This document shows, piece by piece, positions 1 to 8,374 of a DNA stretch of 64,000 nt. Both the position numbers and the translations under genes were made by a program. Position 1 is the stretch's first letter; each line of letters opens with the position of its first letter. The stretch is from Flavobacterium limnophilum (lineage in GTDB: Bacteria > Bacteroidota > Bacteroidia > Flavobacteriales > Flavobacteriaceae). The stretch spans positions 3,162,001 through 3,226,000 of the forward strand of contig NZ_CP114289.2 of the NCBI RefSeq assembly GCF_027111315.2, read 5' to 3'. Under the pieces are notes generated by a model, which was not told the DNA's origin, did no database searches, and worked only from the letters and a program-made list of their open reading frames with translations.

Positions 1-1
1 A

Positions 2-304
2 AATCAATATGTGTTTTTTGCGGTAATTATTGGGTACGGAATTGCTTGGGCAAGTATGATGGGAATTCCTTATTTGATGGTCGTTGCGGTTGTACCAAAA
101 GAGCGTTATGGAGTTTATATGGGAATTATAAATATGATGATTGTTATTCCAATGATTATCCAAAACCTGTCCTTTGGTTACATTTTAAAAAACTTTCTGG
201 ATAACGACCCTCGTCAAGCAATTCGTTTTGCGGGTGTATTATTAGTAATTGCTGCTATCTGCACCTTATTAATCAAAATAAAAAACACAAAATTAAGTGA
301 ATAA
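2..304 (+). CDS. MFS sugar transporter, C-terminal part (5' end outside window)
   Basis: The open frame runs in from the window edge, so the GTG at base 11 is probably an internal Val. About 100 residues remain, with three hydrophobic segments that fit the last transmembrane helices of a major facilitator. The stretch GIPYLMVVAVVPKERYGVYMG, followed by a second Ile/Met-rich helix, resembles the SLC45/GPH-like sugar MFS proteins of Bacteroidota (family recognition from memory). The next genes encode a fructokinase and a sucrose-phosphorylase-like enzyme, so import of sucrose or a related alpha-glucoside is the likely role. The stop codon at 302-304 is close to or overlaps the next start, which suggests translational coupling. 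Confidence 0.75.
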   Translation, partial: NQYVFFAVIIGYGIAWASMMGIPYLMVVAVVPKERYGVYMGIINMMIVIPMIIQNLSFGYILKNFLDNDPRQAIRFAGVLLVIAAICTLLIKIKNTKLSE

Positions 305-320
305 TATAATAAATAATAAG

Positions 321-1247
321 ATGGATACTATAGACATCCTTTGTGTTGGTGAAGTATTGGTTGATTTTATTGGGCATCAAGAAGGCGTGCTGATTAATGA
401 AACTAGAGATTATCATAGGTATTTAGGAGGCTCACCTACCAATGTGGCTATGAATTCAACGCGATTAGGCTTGAATACAATTATGGTTGCAACAGTGGGG
501 AATGACGGTTTTGGTTCTTATATCACGGAGCGCTTAACGAGTGTCGGAGTGAATACAAACCACCTTAATGTGCTAGAGAACAAGTCGACTAGCGTAATTT
601 TTGTTTCAAGATCTGAGGGAACACCTGATTTTATACCCTATCGTTCAGCAGATTGCTGTATTTATGAAGAGCAAATTTCAAGTGAAATTTTATCCCGCAC
701 CAAAATATTCCATACCACTTGCTTTGCATTGAGTAAAAATCCAGCACAAAAAACTATCTTGAAGAAAGCACAAGAAGCGCATAATTTAGGATGCAAGCTA
801 AGTATTGATCTTAACTATGCAAGTAAGCTATGGAAAAGTCAAAAGAAGGCTTTCAAAGTAATCAAAACTTATTGCCAGTTCAATCCATTAATAAAAATTA
901 GTGAAGATGATATGCTGCGCCTATTTGAGAAAGAACTTCCGCATGAAGAAATATTCGAATTTTTCCACCATCAAGGAGTAGATACGGTTTGTTTGACTTT
1001 AGGCAGCAAAGGGGTAAAATTATCTCAAAAGGGTAAGGAAATAATACAAATGCCGGCAATAAAAATTGATAAAGTGATGGACTCCACAGGAGCGGGTGAT
1101 GCTTTTTGGTCTGGATTTTTATTTGCTTACATAAAAGAGAAATCAATCCATGAATGTTTGGATATCGCTCTAAAATTAGCTGCTTTAAAACTGCAAAATG
1201 TAGGACGGCTGCCAGACAACATCAATATCCTTTCTAAACTTCTATAA
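321..1247 (+). CDS. PfkB-family carbohydrate kinase, probable fructokinase
   Basis: A ribokinase/PfkB-fold sugar kinase of 308 residues from the ATG at 321. A GTG at 297 in the same frame would overlap the transporter; I prefer 321 because it begins MDTIDILCVGE, the usual PfkB N-terminus. The substrate-side glycine motif GGSPTN is at residues 36-41, and the C-terminal signature DSTGAGDAF starts at residue 254, with D260 as the expected catalytic base. Fructokinases make fructose 6-phosphate from ATP and fructose. The neighbouring phosphorylase would release fructose from sucrose, so the pair forms a complete cytoplasmic route into glycolysis. It is 6 bp from the downstream gene, in one operon. 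Substrate is inferred from context; another ketose or deoxyketose is possible. Confidence 0.88.
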   Translation: MDTIDILCVGEVLVDFIGHQEGVLINETRDYHRYLGGSPTNVAMNSTRLGLNTIMVATVGNDGFGSYITERLTSVGVNTNHLNVLENKSTSVIFVSRSEGTPDFIPYRSADCCIYEEQISSEILSRTKIFHTTCFALSKNPAQKTILKKAQEAHNLGCKLSIDLNYASKLWKSQKKAFKVIKTYCQFNPLIKISEDDMLRLFEKELPHEEIFEFFHHQGVDTVCLTLGSKGVKLSQKGKEIIQMPAIKIDKVMDSTGAGDAFWSGFLFAYIKEKSIHECLDIALKLAALKLQNVGRLPDNINILSKLL

Positions 1248-1253
1248 AATACG

Positions 1254-2990
1254 ATGCAACATAAAAATAAAAATATCAGCAATGGTGTAATGCTAAATGT
1301 TTATCCGGATAGTATAGGAGAGAAATTTAGTGATACCGTAAGTATGCTCAAGAGGGATGATTTTAAAGATGTCTTTTCTTTTATATATGTATTACCTACT
1401 TTTTTCAACAGTGATTTAGACAGGGGTTTTTCCATCATTGATTATGACATAAACAAGGATTTAGTTGACATAAAAGATTTAAAGGATTTGAATGAACTCC
1501 AGATAAAGCTGAAATTTGACATTGTGTTAAATCATCTTTCTGTAGCTTCACCACAATTTAAAGACCTATTGCAATACGGTAATGAATCTAAATTCAAAGA
1601 TTTTTTTATCAATTGGAATGAGTTCTGGGAAGGAAACGGTCTGAAAAATGAAGATGGAATTGTAATCCCCAAACCAGAGTTTCTCCAAAAATTGTTCATG
1701 AGGAAATCGGGTTTGCCTATATTGAAAGTACGTTTTCCAGATGGCACAGAACAGCCTTATTGGAATACTTTTTATCAGCAAATAACTTACAATCCAATTG
1801 CAGTAGCAGATTTACAAAACATAAAAGGATTGACTGAGGCTCAAAGTATGTTTATTGTTCCTCTAGTGAATGCCGCAATAAATAATAATCAAGATTTCAC
1901 AACAATAAATTTTGAAGATTGCACTCCTCTAAAATCAGAAATTTTACAAATTATAGAGCAAAAACGTTCTTATCTAGGACAAATGGACGTCAATGCTGCA
2001 TCGCCTTTGGTTTGGGAATTTTATGAGGAGACACTAAAAAAATTAAGTGATTATGGTTGTACTATTCTTCGATTAGACGCTTTTGCCTATTTGCACAAAC
2101 AAGTTGGGGAATCCAATTTTTTTAATAAACCGGGGACTTGGGACTATCTTGAGCGTATCAAGAAAATAGCACAGCAAAATAATTTGATGCTGTTGCCAGA
2201 AATTCACGCAGAATATGGTTTGCATTTACACGATGAAGTAGCTAATGAAGGATATTATATCTATGACTTTTTCTTGCCTGGTTTAACGATTCACACTATC
2301 GAAAATCAAACCAGTAGCGCCTTGCTCAGTTGGGCTAAGGAAATTATTGCCAAAAGATATAAAACGGTAAACATGCTCGGTTGCCACGATGGAATACCCG
2401 TTTTAGATTTGAAGGGCAAGGAAGTAAACGGCGTTTACAATAAAGGATTGCTGGAAGATGCCGAGATTGAAAAAATTATGACCACAATTATGGAACGTGG
2501 TGGTCGTGTGAAAAATCTCTATGACCCTTCGGGGAATAAAATTTCTTATTATCAAATCAATGCCACGTTTTTTAGCGCATTGGGAGAAGACGAACAAAAG
2601 TTGCTTTTGGCAAGAGCCATTCAAATGTTTATGCCGGGAATTCCGCAGGTTTGGTATCTCGATATTTTTGCAGGCAAAAATAATTACGAAGCGGCCGATA
2701 ATGGAGGCAGTGCCGGACATAAAGAAATCAATCGCACTACATTGTCAATGCACGATATTGAACAAGGGTTAAAAACAGAAGTTGTCAACAAACAGCTTGA
2801 ATTCATTCGCTTAAGAAATACTTCGAATGCCTTTTCAGGTGAAGTAAAAATAAATGATGCTGAAGAGGACATCTTGGATATCAAATGGTCCAATGGCAAC
2901 ACGGTCGCGCACTTAAAAGCAAACCTTAAAACGAAAAATTTCACAATTGACCATACTGAAAATGGCTTGACAAGTACTATGTATTTTTAA
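1254..2990 (+). CDS. GH13_18 sucrose phosphorylase-like enzyme
   Basis: A cytoplasmic glycoside phosphorylase of 578 residues with no signal peptide. The sucrose phosphorylase pattern is clear: IVLNHLS early on, then the nucleophile in LRLDAFAY (D275), the acid/base in LLPEIHAE (E316), the stabilising aspartate in LGCHDGIPVLD (D379), and the late block MPGIPQVWYLDIFAGKN. Such enzymes turn sucrose and phosphate into glucose 1-phosphate and fructose. The protein is longer than the roughly 490-residue classical enzymes, mainly because of extra sequence at about residues 176-241 before the nucleophile strand. GH13_18 also contains sucrose 6'-phosphate, glucosylglycerol and glucosylglycerate phosphorylases, so the acceptor is not certain. 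The fructokinase next door supports sucrose. Confidence 0.85.
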   Translation: MQHKNKNISNGVMLNVYPDSIGEKFSDTVSMLKRDDFKDVFSFIYVLPTFFNSDLDRGFSIIDYDINKDLVDIKDLKDLNELQIKLKFDIVLNHLSVASPQFKDLLQYGNESKFKDFFINWNEFWEGNGLKNEDGIVIPKPEFLQKLFMRKSGLPILKVRFPDGTEQPYWNTFYQQITYNPIAVADLQNIKGLTEAQSMFIVPLVNAAINNNQDFTTINFEDCTPLKSEILQIIEQKRSYLGQMDVNAASPLVWEFYEETLKKLSDYGCTILRLDAFAYLHKQVGESNFFNKPGTWDYLERIKKIAQQNNLMLLPEIHAEYGLHLHDEVANEGYYIYDFFLPGLTIHTIENQTSSALLSWAKEIIAKRYKTVNMLGCHDGIPVLDLKGKEVNGVYNKGLLEDAEIEKIMTTIMERGGRVKNLYDPSGNKISYYQINATFFSALGEDEQKLLLARAIQMFMPGIPQVWYLDIFAGKNNYEAADNGGSAGHKEINRTTLSMHDIEQGLKTEVVNKQLEFIRLRNTSNAFSGEVKINDAEEDILDIKWSNGNTVAHLKANLKTKNFTIDHTENGLTSTMYF

Positions 2991-3080
2991 ATTTCATAAA
3001 CCGCATCGAAGATCAATTTGTTACAAGAATTACCCGATACTATCGACTTGAATGACAACTTGAATTAAACTCATTTTAAT

Positions 3081-3118
3081 AAAAAAGAGAGGCTTGAATG
3101 AACAAGCCTCTCTTTTTT
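3081..3118. terminator. Bidirectional terminator between sucrose operon and ppa
   Basis: A 16-bp perfect stem (3081-3096 with 3103-3118) has a 6-nt loop, with A-run and T-run flanks inside the stem. It lies between two converging genes and can serve both strands. Confidence 0.92.
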
Positions 3119-3131
3119 TATTGATTTTTTT

Positions 3132-3662
3132 TTATTTGATACTGAACAACCCTTCTGGTTTATTTTCAATTTTGTCAAAACGTTCGGTACATTCTTTTAT
3201 GATTGACATCGCTTCATTTACGTCTCCCCAACCTTCTACATCTACTATTTTTTGTTCAAGGTCTTTATAAACTTGGAAAAAATGCTCGATTTCTTTCAGC
3301 AAGTGTGGATTAATATCGCTCAAATCCTTCAAAGAACTCCAGATAGGATCCGAAACAGGAACACAGATTATTTTATCGTCAGAACCTTTGTCGTCGGCCA
3401 TGTGAAACACACCGATTGGTTTTACTTCCATCACACATCCTGGAAAAGTTGGTTCGTTAATTAAAACCAAAACGTCCAAAGGGTCACCATCCAAGGCCAA
3501 GGTTTCAGGAAAAAACCCATAGTCTGCCGGATACATCATCGACGAGAACAACATTCTGTCAAAACGTATTCTTTTTATTTCAAAATCATATTCATACTTG
3601 TTTCTGCTTCCTCTTGGAATTTCGATTAATACATCGAAAGTGGTTATTTTGTCTGCTGCCAT
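3132..3662 (-). CDS. ppa: Inorganic pyrophosphatase (soluble, family I)
   Basis: Hydrolyses pyrophosphate to two phosphates in the cytoplasm, pulling biosynthetic reactions forward. The 176-residue protein has the family I core: IEIPRGSRNKYEYD near the N-terminus, then YPADYGFFPET, and the metal-binding segment DGDPLDVLVL. I start it at 3662 (MAADKITTFDV) rather than at the ATG at 3698, because that upstream ATG lies inside the apparent -7 promoter element (3696-3703). The gene stands alone, converging on the sucrose operon with a shared terminator. Confidence 0.95.
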   Translation of the reverse strand: MAADKITTFDVLIEIPRGSRNKYEYDFEIKRIRFDRMLFSSMMYPADYGFFPETLALDGDPLDVLVLINEPTFPGCVMEVKPIGVFHMADDKGSDDKIICVPVSDPIWSSLKDLSDINPHLLKEIEHFFQVYKDLEQKIVDVEGWGDVNEAMSIIKECTERFDKIENKPEGLFSIK

Positions 3663-3695
3663 TTTTGGTTTTTTTGTTTTGTAAATTTGTGTTTG

Positions 3696-3725
3696 CAAAC
3701 ATAATTAAACTTTAGGTTTTCACAA
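3696..3725 (-). promoter_or_regulatory. ppa promoter (TTG-N19-TATGTTTG)
   Basis: On the minus strand TTG (3725-3723) is followed after 19 bp by TATGTTTG (3703-3696), an exact Bacteroidota-type -33/-7 pair. It places the transcript start just upstream of the ATG at 3662. Confidence 0.75.
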
Positions 3726-3773
3726 TAAAAAACTGGCTTAATCATTGATTACGACTTCGATATTGTTTATAAA

Positions 3774-4376
3774 TCAGTAAACTACCCTCCTATTTCTTTT
3801 ATTCAAATAATAATGCCATAGTAAAAAAGTTGCTGCAGACCGATACGGACTCCATTTTACCACATAGGTTTCTATTTCTTGTTTGTCGTGAATGTTAAGC
3901 AACTCCTTAATGGTATTGATGACTGCAATATCTCCCAGCGGAATAATATCAGGCGATTGCAGCGAAAACATCAAATATACATCGATGGTCCAGTTGCCAA
4001 TTCCCTTGATTTTGATTAATTCTTCCCGAACTTGTTGGGAAGATTTAGAAGCCAGACTTTCAATATCTATTTCGTTTTGAATTATCGAATGAGACAATGC
4101 CTTGATGTATGCTGTTTTTTGCCGGCTTACGCCAATGCTTCTATATTCTTCATCCGAAATATGCAGCAGAAATTCGGGTTCAAAGTTCTTTTCCTTGGCT
4201 TTTAATTTAAGAAAAGTGGCTTTGGCCGAATCAATGGAAACTTGTTGTTCCAGAATCAGGAGCACCAAAGTTTCGAAGCCTTGAGGACGCTTAGGAATTG
4301 TCGGCATTCCATATTTCTCGACAATGAGCTTAAAAACGGTGTCTTTTTCCGAAAGATATTTGATAGCTTCTTGCAT
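3774..4376 (-). CDS. DNA-3-methyladenine glycosylase-like HhH-GPD protein
   Basis: A base-excision repair glycosylase of the helix-hairpin-helix superfamily, 200 residues, all HhH-GPD core with no AlkA N-terminal beta domain. The hairpin is KIKGIGNWTID at residues 122-132 and the catalytic aspartate of the GPD motif is D149 in PLGDIAV. No C-terminal four-cysteine iron-sulphur cluster is present, which argues against EndoIII/MutY and for the AlkA/MAG branch that removes alkylated purines. It stands alone. A TATTTTTG element lies about 105 bp upstream (4481-4488, minus); the 154-bp gap before it holds nothing else I recognise. Confidence 0.85.
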   Translation of the reverse strand: MQEAIKYLSEKDTVFKLIVEKYGMPTIPKRPQGFETLVLLILEQQVSIDSAKATFLKLKAKEKNFEPEFLLHISDEEYRSIGVSRQKTAYIKALSHSIIQNEIDIESLASKSSQQVREELIKIKGIGNWTIDVYLMFSLQSPDIIPLGDIAVINTIKELLNIHDKQEIETYVVKWSPYRSAATFLLWHYYLNKRNRRVVY

Positions 4377-4480
4377 AGTTTCGTTTTTTAGCCCTGATGG
4401 AAATGGAAAGCCTTTTGAAAAAAACGGCTAATTTTTGTTGAGCAATAAAAGCGACCAAAGGAAGCTCTTTATTGCTCTTA

Positions 4481-4488
4481 CAAAAATA
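4481..4488 (-). promoter_or_regulatory. Candidate -7 element for the glycosylase gene
   Basis: TATTTTTG on the minus strand, an exact match to TAnnTTTG, lies in the only gap upstream of the glycosylase gene. No TTG is seen at the right distance, so support is moderate. Confidence 0.4.
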
Positions 4489-4530
4489 GTTGTTTTTGAG
4501 AAAGCTTGTAATGGACAGCTGGATAGGCTT

Positions 4531-7017
4531 CTAAAAATAAAATCCCATAGAAATTTTTACCGCAAATTTATTGGCATCAGGCATTTCGAGATAATTTCCT
4601 CTCCAGGAGAAATCGACGCGGAAAAACTTGAAGATATTTCCAATTCCCGCGCTGTATTCCCAATACACTTTTTCTGGCGCATTGTAAACCAACCCTGAAG
4701 CATTTATGGTTCTATTTTCGTCTGAAACTGTTCCGTAAATTGATTTAAATCCAATGTTTTCGCGCCAATTCAGCTTTCGCATAAAAGGAATTCTGGCAAA
4801 AAATCGCCCATGAAAATCATGGTCCCATTTGAAAGTCACATATTGATCGGCAACAAATTCGTAGTATTGAAGATTGCTGAAGGTGTTCGAAATATCAAAA
4901 ACAGATTGGTTTCCCGGCACGACACTCATCAATCCCAGCGGAATGTACCCAAATGTTTTCCCCATTTCGACAGTTATATTTGTTCGCCCCAATGGTCCAA
5001 TAATTACGGGCTGCTTGTAATACAATTGCAGTTTTTTGTAATCGAAATCACTGGAAAACAAATTCTTGAATCCTTGGCTGTAGGTCACGAAAAGACTGGT
5101 ATAAGGACTGTCGGCAACGTCTCTTTCCACTCCAAAAGCGATAGGCTTTCGATTTGGCGTGTATTCAACCTGAAGATTTACTTCGGATTGTTTCACCTGA
5201 CTTTTTATCTCGGTTTGGGATAAATCCGTGTAATAATCCAGGCTAAATTCCGGACTGGCCGATATCAAGGTTCGGTAAGACACTCCTGTTCCAAATGTTA
5301 GGTTTTTTACGGGTTCAATTTCCAACTGCACATTGCTCAAATTGACATTGGTCAACTTATTATTACTGCCAAATGTAAGCAGCCCCGAGGAAGCGTAATT
5401 TCGCCCCAATATATCATTCGTTGTGGTGAGTGAAGCCCCTATTTGTTCAACATCTCTTCGGTTTCCGGCTGAAATGATAACCCTATTCTTGTCATTAACC
5501 ATCCATTTTCCGGTAACGCCATATTTGATTTTGTCGTCTTTAAATCCATAGGCTATATACGATTGCAAACGCCAAGGATCATTGGGACCAAAATAAGTTC
5601 TTGCCCCTGTTCGCAATCGCAATCCTTCGACGGAATTTTGCCCAACCATAGCATAAATGGGACCAAAATCCAAACCTTTGTAATTGATGTAACCGCTGTC
5701 TAAAATTTCGACCAAACTGTATAACTGCTGGAATTTCTTCACTGTCTGCAGGGTGTCCAGCATTTTATAAACACCTTTTTCATCTTTGGTCAGGTTTTCG
5801 AAACGGTTTTCTTCCCAAAATTCTTCTGATTTATTATAGACTTCTTTGTCCAAATAATTGACTTCCTCCTTGTAAAATTTCTCGGGTTTTTCGTTATTGA
5901 ATTCATGATCCCTGTAAAAAGTGGTTCTTTTTCCATAAACCCCTTTGGATTTGTCTTTTTTATTCAGGGCAAAATCAGTCATCATGTAATCTTTGGTCAA
6001 AAGAAAAACCGAATCATTCATTACTTCAAATTCCTGTTCGATATAAATATCTTTTACCCAGTTGATATTGGCACTCTTTGTCGCGGCCATATTGATGTTC
6101 TTTATGGCAAAAGTGGTATCGCTTACCCAAAAATCGCCCTTGAAAGTCAATTCGTTTTTACGTCTTGGATAAAACACAATATTGTAACACCATTTATCGT
6201 CAACAAAAGAACTATCTCTTAAAACATAATTGTAAACGTCAATTCCTGTTGTAGACAAGGGACTTGTAAAACTTTTGTCGAAAAAAGTGATGTGATTGTC
6301 ATAAATATCAAATTCCGAATACAAATCGTTTACAAAAGACAAAATTTGCTGATTTCCGTTGAATCCAGACGTTTTATTGGCTTTTGTCTTCACCTTGACC
6401 TTCTTCAATTTATTGTCCCCATACACATCCGACAAGGCTTCATTTATAAAAATCGGCAAATAGGTCTTTCCTGTAATCTTTGAGGTATCTATGTGTTTAA
6501 AAATGAACTCCATTCCTTTGAACAGCTTCTTTTTCATGTAAGCGCTATCGATGGTATTCATGTCAAACTCAATTTTCTCGTACTTTTCCATTTGGTATTG
6601 CGCAAATAAATGCAAACCGTTTTTGCGTCTTCTCTCCCATATTTTTTTCAGGATATCAAGCGCCGGATTATTTTTCTTGGACGTTTTGCCTGAATAAATC
6701 ACCACTTCATTCAAACTCAAAATTTCGCTCAACATAACCGTAATCTTGTAAGTGACTGATTTTTCCAATACAATCTCCTTATCCGAGAATCCTACCGAAG
6801 TAACCACGATGGTATTATATATTTTTGGAGATTCTAAATAAAAAATTCCGTCTTCGTTGGAAACAACTCCTTCGGTCGAATTTTGGAATGCTATATTTGC
6901 GAAAGGAACAGGATGATTTGACTTGTCTACAACAATTCCGCTAACTTTTGTTTGCGCAAAAAGAGGGCTCGTTATAACAAATAAAAAGAATAAACGGAGT
7001 AGTATGCTTTTTTCCAT
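4531..7017 (-). CDS. DUF5686 / CarboxypepD_reg outer-membrane protein
   Basis: A large envelope protein of 828 residues from MEKSILLRL at 7017. The signal peptide ends near LFAQ. It is followed by a carboxypeptidase-regulatory-like beta-sandwich (about residues 20-100, with VSGIVVDK, NEDGIFYL and VVTSVGF) of the kind that precedes plugs or barrels in Bacteroidota. The remainder is the DUF5686 region, ending in alternating beta strands with a final aromatic residue (KISMGFYF), as expected for an outer-membrane barrel. Its substrate or partner is unknown; it is not a TonB-dependent receptor, because no plug or TonB box is visible. A further ATG at 7035 lies inside a terminator-shaped hairpin, so 7017 is the better start. 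Confidence 0.85.
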   Translation of the reverse strand: MEKSILLRLFFLFVITSPLFAQTKVSGIVVDKSNHPVPFANIAFQNSTEGVVSNEDGIFYLESPKIYNTIVVTSVGFSDKEIVLEKSVTYKITVMLSEILSLNEVVIYSGKTSKKNNPALDILKKIWERRRKNGLHLFAQYQMEKYEKIEFDMNTIDSAYMKKKLFKGMEFIFKHIDTSKITGKTYLPIFINEALSDVYGDNKLKKVKVKTKANKTSGFNGNQQILSFVNDLYSEFDIYDNHITFFDKSFTSPLSTTGIDVYNYVLRDSSFVDDKWCYNIVFYPRRKNELTFKGDFWVSDTTFAIKNINMAATKSANINWVKDIYIEQEFEVMNDSVFLLTKDYMMTDFALNKKDKSKGVYGKRTTFYRDHEFNNEKPEKFYKEEVNYLDKEVYNKSEEFWEENRFENLTKDEKGVYKMLDTLQTVKKFQQLYSLVEILDSGYINYKGLDFGPIYAMVGQNSVEGLRLRTGARTYFGPNDPWRLQSYIAYGFKDDKIKYGVTGKWMVNDKNRVIISAGNRRDVEQIGASLTTTNDILGRNYASSGLLTFGSNNKLTNVNLSNVQLEIEPVKNLTFGTGVSYRTLISASPEFSLDYYTDLSQTEIKSQVKQSEVNLQVEYTPNRKPIAFGVERDVADSPYTSLFVTYSQGFKNLFSSDFDYKKLQLYYKQPVIIGPLGRTNITVEMGKTFGYIPLGLMSVVPGNQSVFDISNTFSNLQYYEFVADQYVTFKWDHDFHGRFFARIPFMRKLNWRENIGFKSIYGTVSDENRTINASGLVYNAPEKVYWEYSAGIGNIFKFFRVDFSWRGNYLEMPDANKFAVKISMGFYF

Positions 7018-7026
7018 AATCAAAAA

Positions 7027-7068
7027 AAACTTCATCGAATTTAGAATTCTGATGAAGTTTCAAATATA
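7027..7068 (-). promoter_or_regulatory. -7 element followed by terminator-like leader hairpin
   Basis: On the minus strand TATATTTG (7068-7061) is followed directly by a 10-bp stem (7060-7051 with 7036-7027). An inner GAATT/AATTC pair fills the loop, and a run of eight T includes and follows the stem end. It ends about 10 nt before the DUF5686 start codon. It may terminate pdhB transcripts, attenuate the downstream gene, or both. Confidence 0.65.
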
Positions 7069-7132
7069 GTTAATCCAATAAGGAATTTTCAGATTTTAAA
7101 GTTTCGAAACCGAAAAAATTTAAAATCAAGAA

Positions 7133-8113
7133 TTATTTTTTATACAATACTTTTTTTACCGCTTTTACAACGTCTGCTGAATTTGGCAACCATTCTTTAA
7201 GCAATACTGGCGAGTAAGGAGCAGGAGTATCTGCCGTAGTTATACGTTGAATTGGAGCATCAAGAAAATCAAAAGCTTGTTCTTGAACCATATAAGTAAT
7301 CTCTGAAGAAACACTTGCAAAAGGCCAAGCTTCTTCAAGAATTACCAATCTGTTTGTTTTTTTAACCGAAGTCAGGATGGTTTGATTATCCATTGGACGA
7401 ACCGTTCTTAAATCGATAATTTCGCAAGAAATTCCTTCTTTGGCCAATTCATCGGCAGCAATAAAAGCTTCTTTGATGATTTTTCCAAAAGAAACGATGG
7501 TTACATCGGTTCCTTCACGTTTCACGTCGGCAACACCTAGTGGAATGGTATATTCACCATCCGGCACTTCTCCTTTGTCACCGTACATTTGTTCCGATTC
7601 CATGAAGATTACCGGATCATTATCGCGAATAGCCGCTTTTAAAAGTCCTTTAGCATCATAAACATTAGATGGAACGACAACTTTAAGTCCCGGAGTATTG
7701 GCAAACCAGTTTTCCAAAGCTTGTGAGTGTGTTGCTCCCAATTGTCCTGCAGAAGCCGTTGGTCCACGGAAAACGATAGGCACATTGAATTGTCCTCCGG
7801 TCATTTGACGCATTTTGGCAGCATTATTTATAATCTGGTCAATTCCAACCAAAGCAAAGTTGAAAGTCATGTATTCCACAATCGGTCTGCAACCATTCAT
7901 TGCCGAACCCACAGCAATTCCAGTGAAACCAAGTTCTGCAATAGGAGTGTCAATTACTCTTTTCTCGCCAAATTCGGCAAGCATTCCTTTTGAAGCTTTG
8001 TAAGCACCATTGTATTCGGCAACTTCTTCACCCATTAAATATATTGACTCGTCGCGACGCATTTCTTCGCTCATCGCTTCGCAAATAGCCTCTCTAAATT
8101 GTATCGTTCTCAT
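7133..8113 (-). CDS. pdhB: Pyruvate dehydrogenase E1 component, beta subunit
   Basis: The 326-residue beta chain of a heterotetrameric alpha-ketoacid dehydrogenase E1, which decarboxylates pyruvate with thiamine diphosphate and passes the acetyl group to E2. Landmarks are the N-terminal REAICEAMSEEMRRDE, GEEVAEYNGAYK with the glutamate that contacts the ThDP aminopyrimidine, DTPIAELGFTGIAVG, and the transketolase C-domain segment VRPMDNQTI. The alpha and E2 genes are not adjacent, which is normal in Flavobacteria. A branched-chain 2-oxoacid dehydrogenase is the alternative, but the sequence fits PdhB better. A TATTTTTG element lies 33 bp upstream. Confidence 0.93.
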   Translation of the reverse strand: MRTIQFREAICEAMSEEMRRDESIYLMGEEVAEYNGAYKASKGMLAEFGEKRVIDTPIAELGFTGIAVGSAMNGCRPIVEYMTFNFALVGIDQIINNAAKMRQMTGGQFNVPIVFRGPTASAGQLGATHSQALENWFANTPGLKVVVPSNVYDAKGLLKAAIRDNDPVIFMESEQMYGDKGEVPDGEYTIPLGVADVKREGTDVTIVSFGKIIKEAFIAADELAKEGISCEIIDLRTVRPMDNQTILTSVKKTNRLVILEEAWPFASVSSEITYMVQEQAFDFLDAPIQRITTADTPAPYSPVLLKEWLPNSADVVKAVKKVLYKK

Positions 8114-8145
8114 GTTTTATTAGTTTGTGTGTAATTTTCGAATGG

Positions 8146-8153
8146 CAAAAATA
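8146..8153 (-). promoter_or_regulatory. pdhB -7 element
   Basis: TATTTTTG on the minus strand, 33 bp before the pdhB ATG. No clear TTG is seen at -33. Confidence 0.5.
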
Positions 8154-8272
8154 AATATTTTATACCACTTAAAAGCATAAATTTTGTTATAAAAATAAAG
8201 AAGGGAATCGCTCTACCCTCTTTATCTTTACTTTCTAAAAAAAATCAGGTACAAATATGTCGTTTTATTTGA

Positions 8273-8313
8273 ATTACGAAATCGTAATAGTTTTGCTAAT
8301 ATTATGCATGCAT
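8273..8313. promoter_or_regulatory. Palindromes in the pdhB-etfB divergent region
   Basis: Two dyads lie upstream of etfB: ATTACGA-AA-TCGTAAT at 8273-8288 and ATGCATGCAT at 8304-8313. Both lie within 70 bp upstream of the etfB -7 element and could be operator sites. The rest of the 261-bp gap holds an imperfect hairpin near 8198-8224 and no gene. Confidence 0.4.
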
Positions 8314-8338
8314 AGTAAATTATTCCGATTATTTATTC

Positions 8339-8346
8339 TAATTTTG
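8339..8346 (+). promoter_or_regulatory. etfB -7 element
   Basis: TAATTTTG, exact TAnnTTTG, 28 bp before the etfB ATG. Confidence 0.55.
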
Positions 8347-8374
8347 CGAATCCAATTTAGAAAAATTCCAAATT

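Noticed and set aside
4810..5223. 137-residue plus-strand ORF within the DUF5686 gene
   Set aside because: It is an antisense shadow of a clearly coding frame; composition is Phe/His-rich and no domain is visible.
8198..8224. Hairpin ATAAAGAAGGG/CCCTCTTTAT as a terminator
   Set aside because: It has a bulge, and the T-run lies on the minus strand where no gene ends nearby, so it is not assigned a role.
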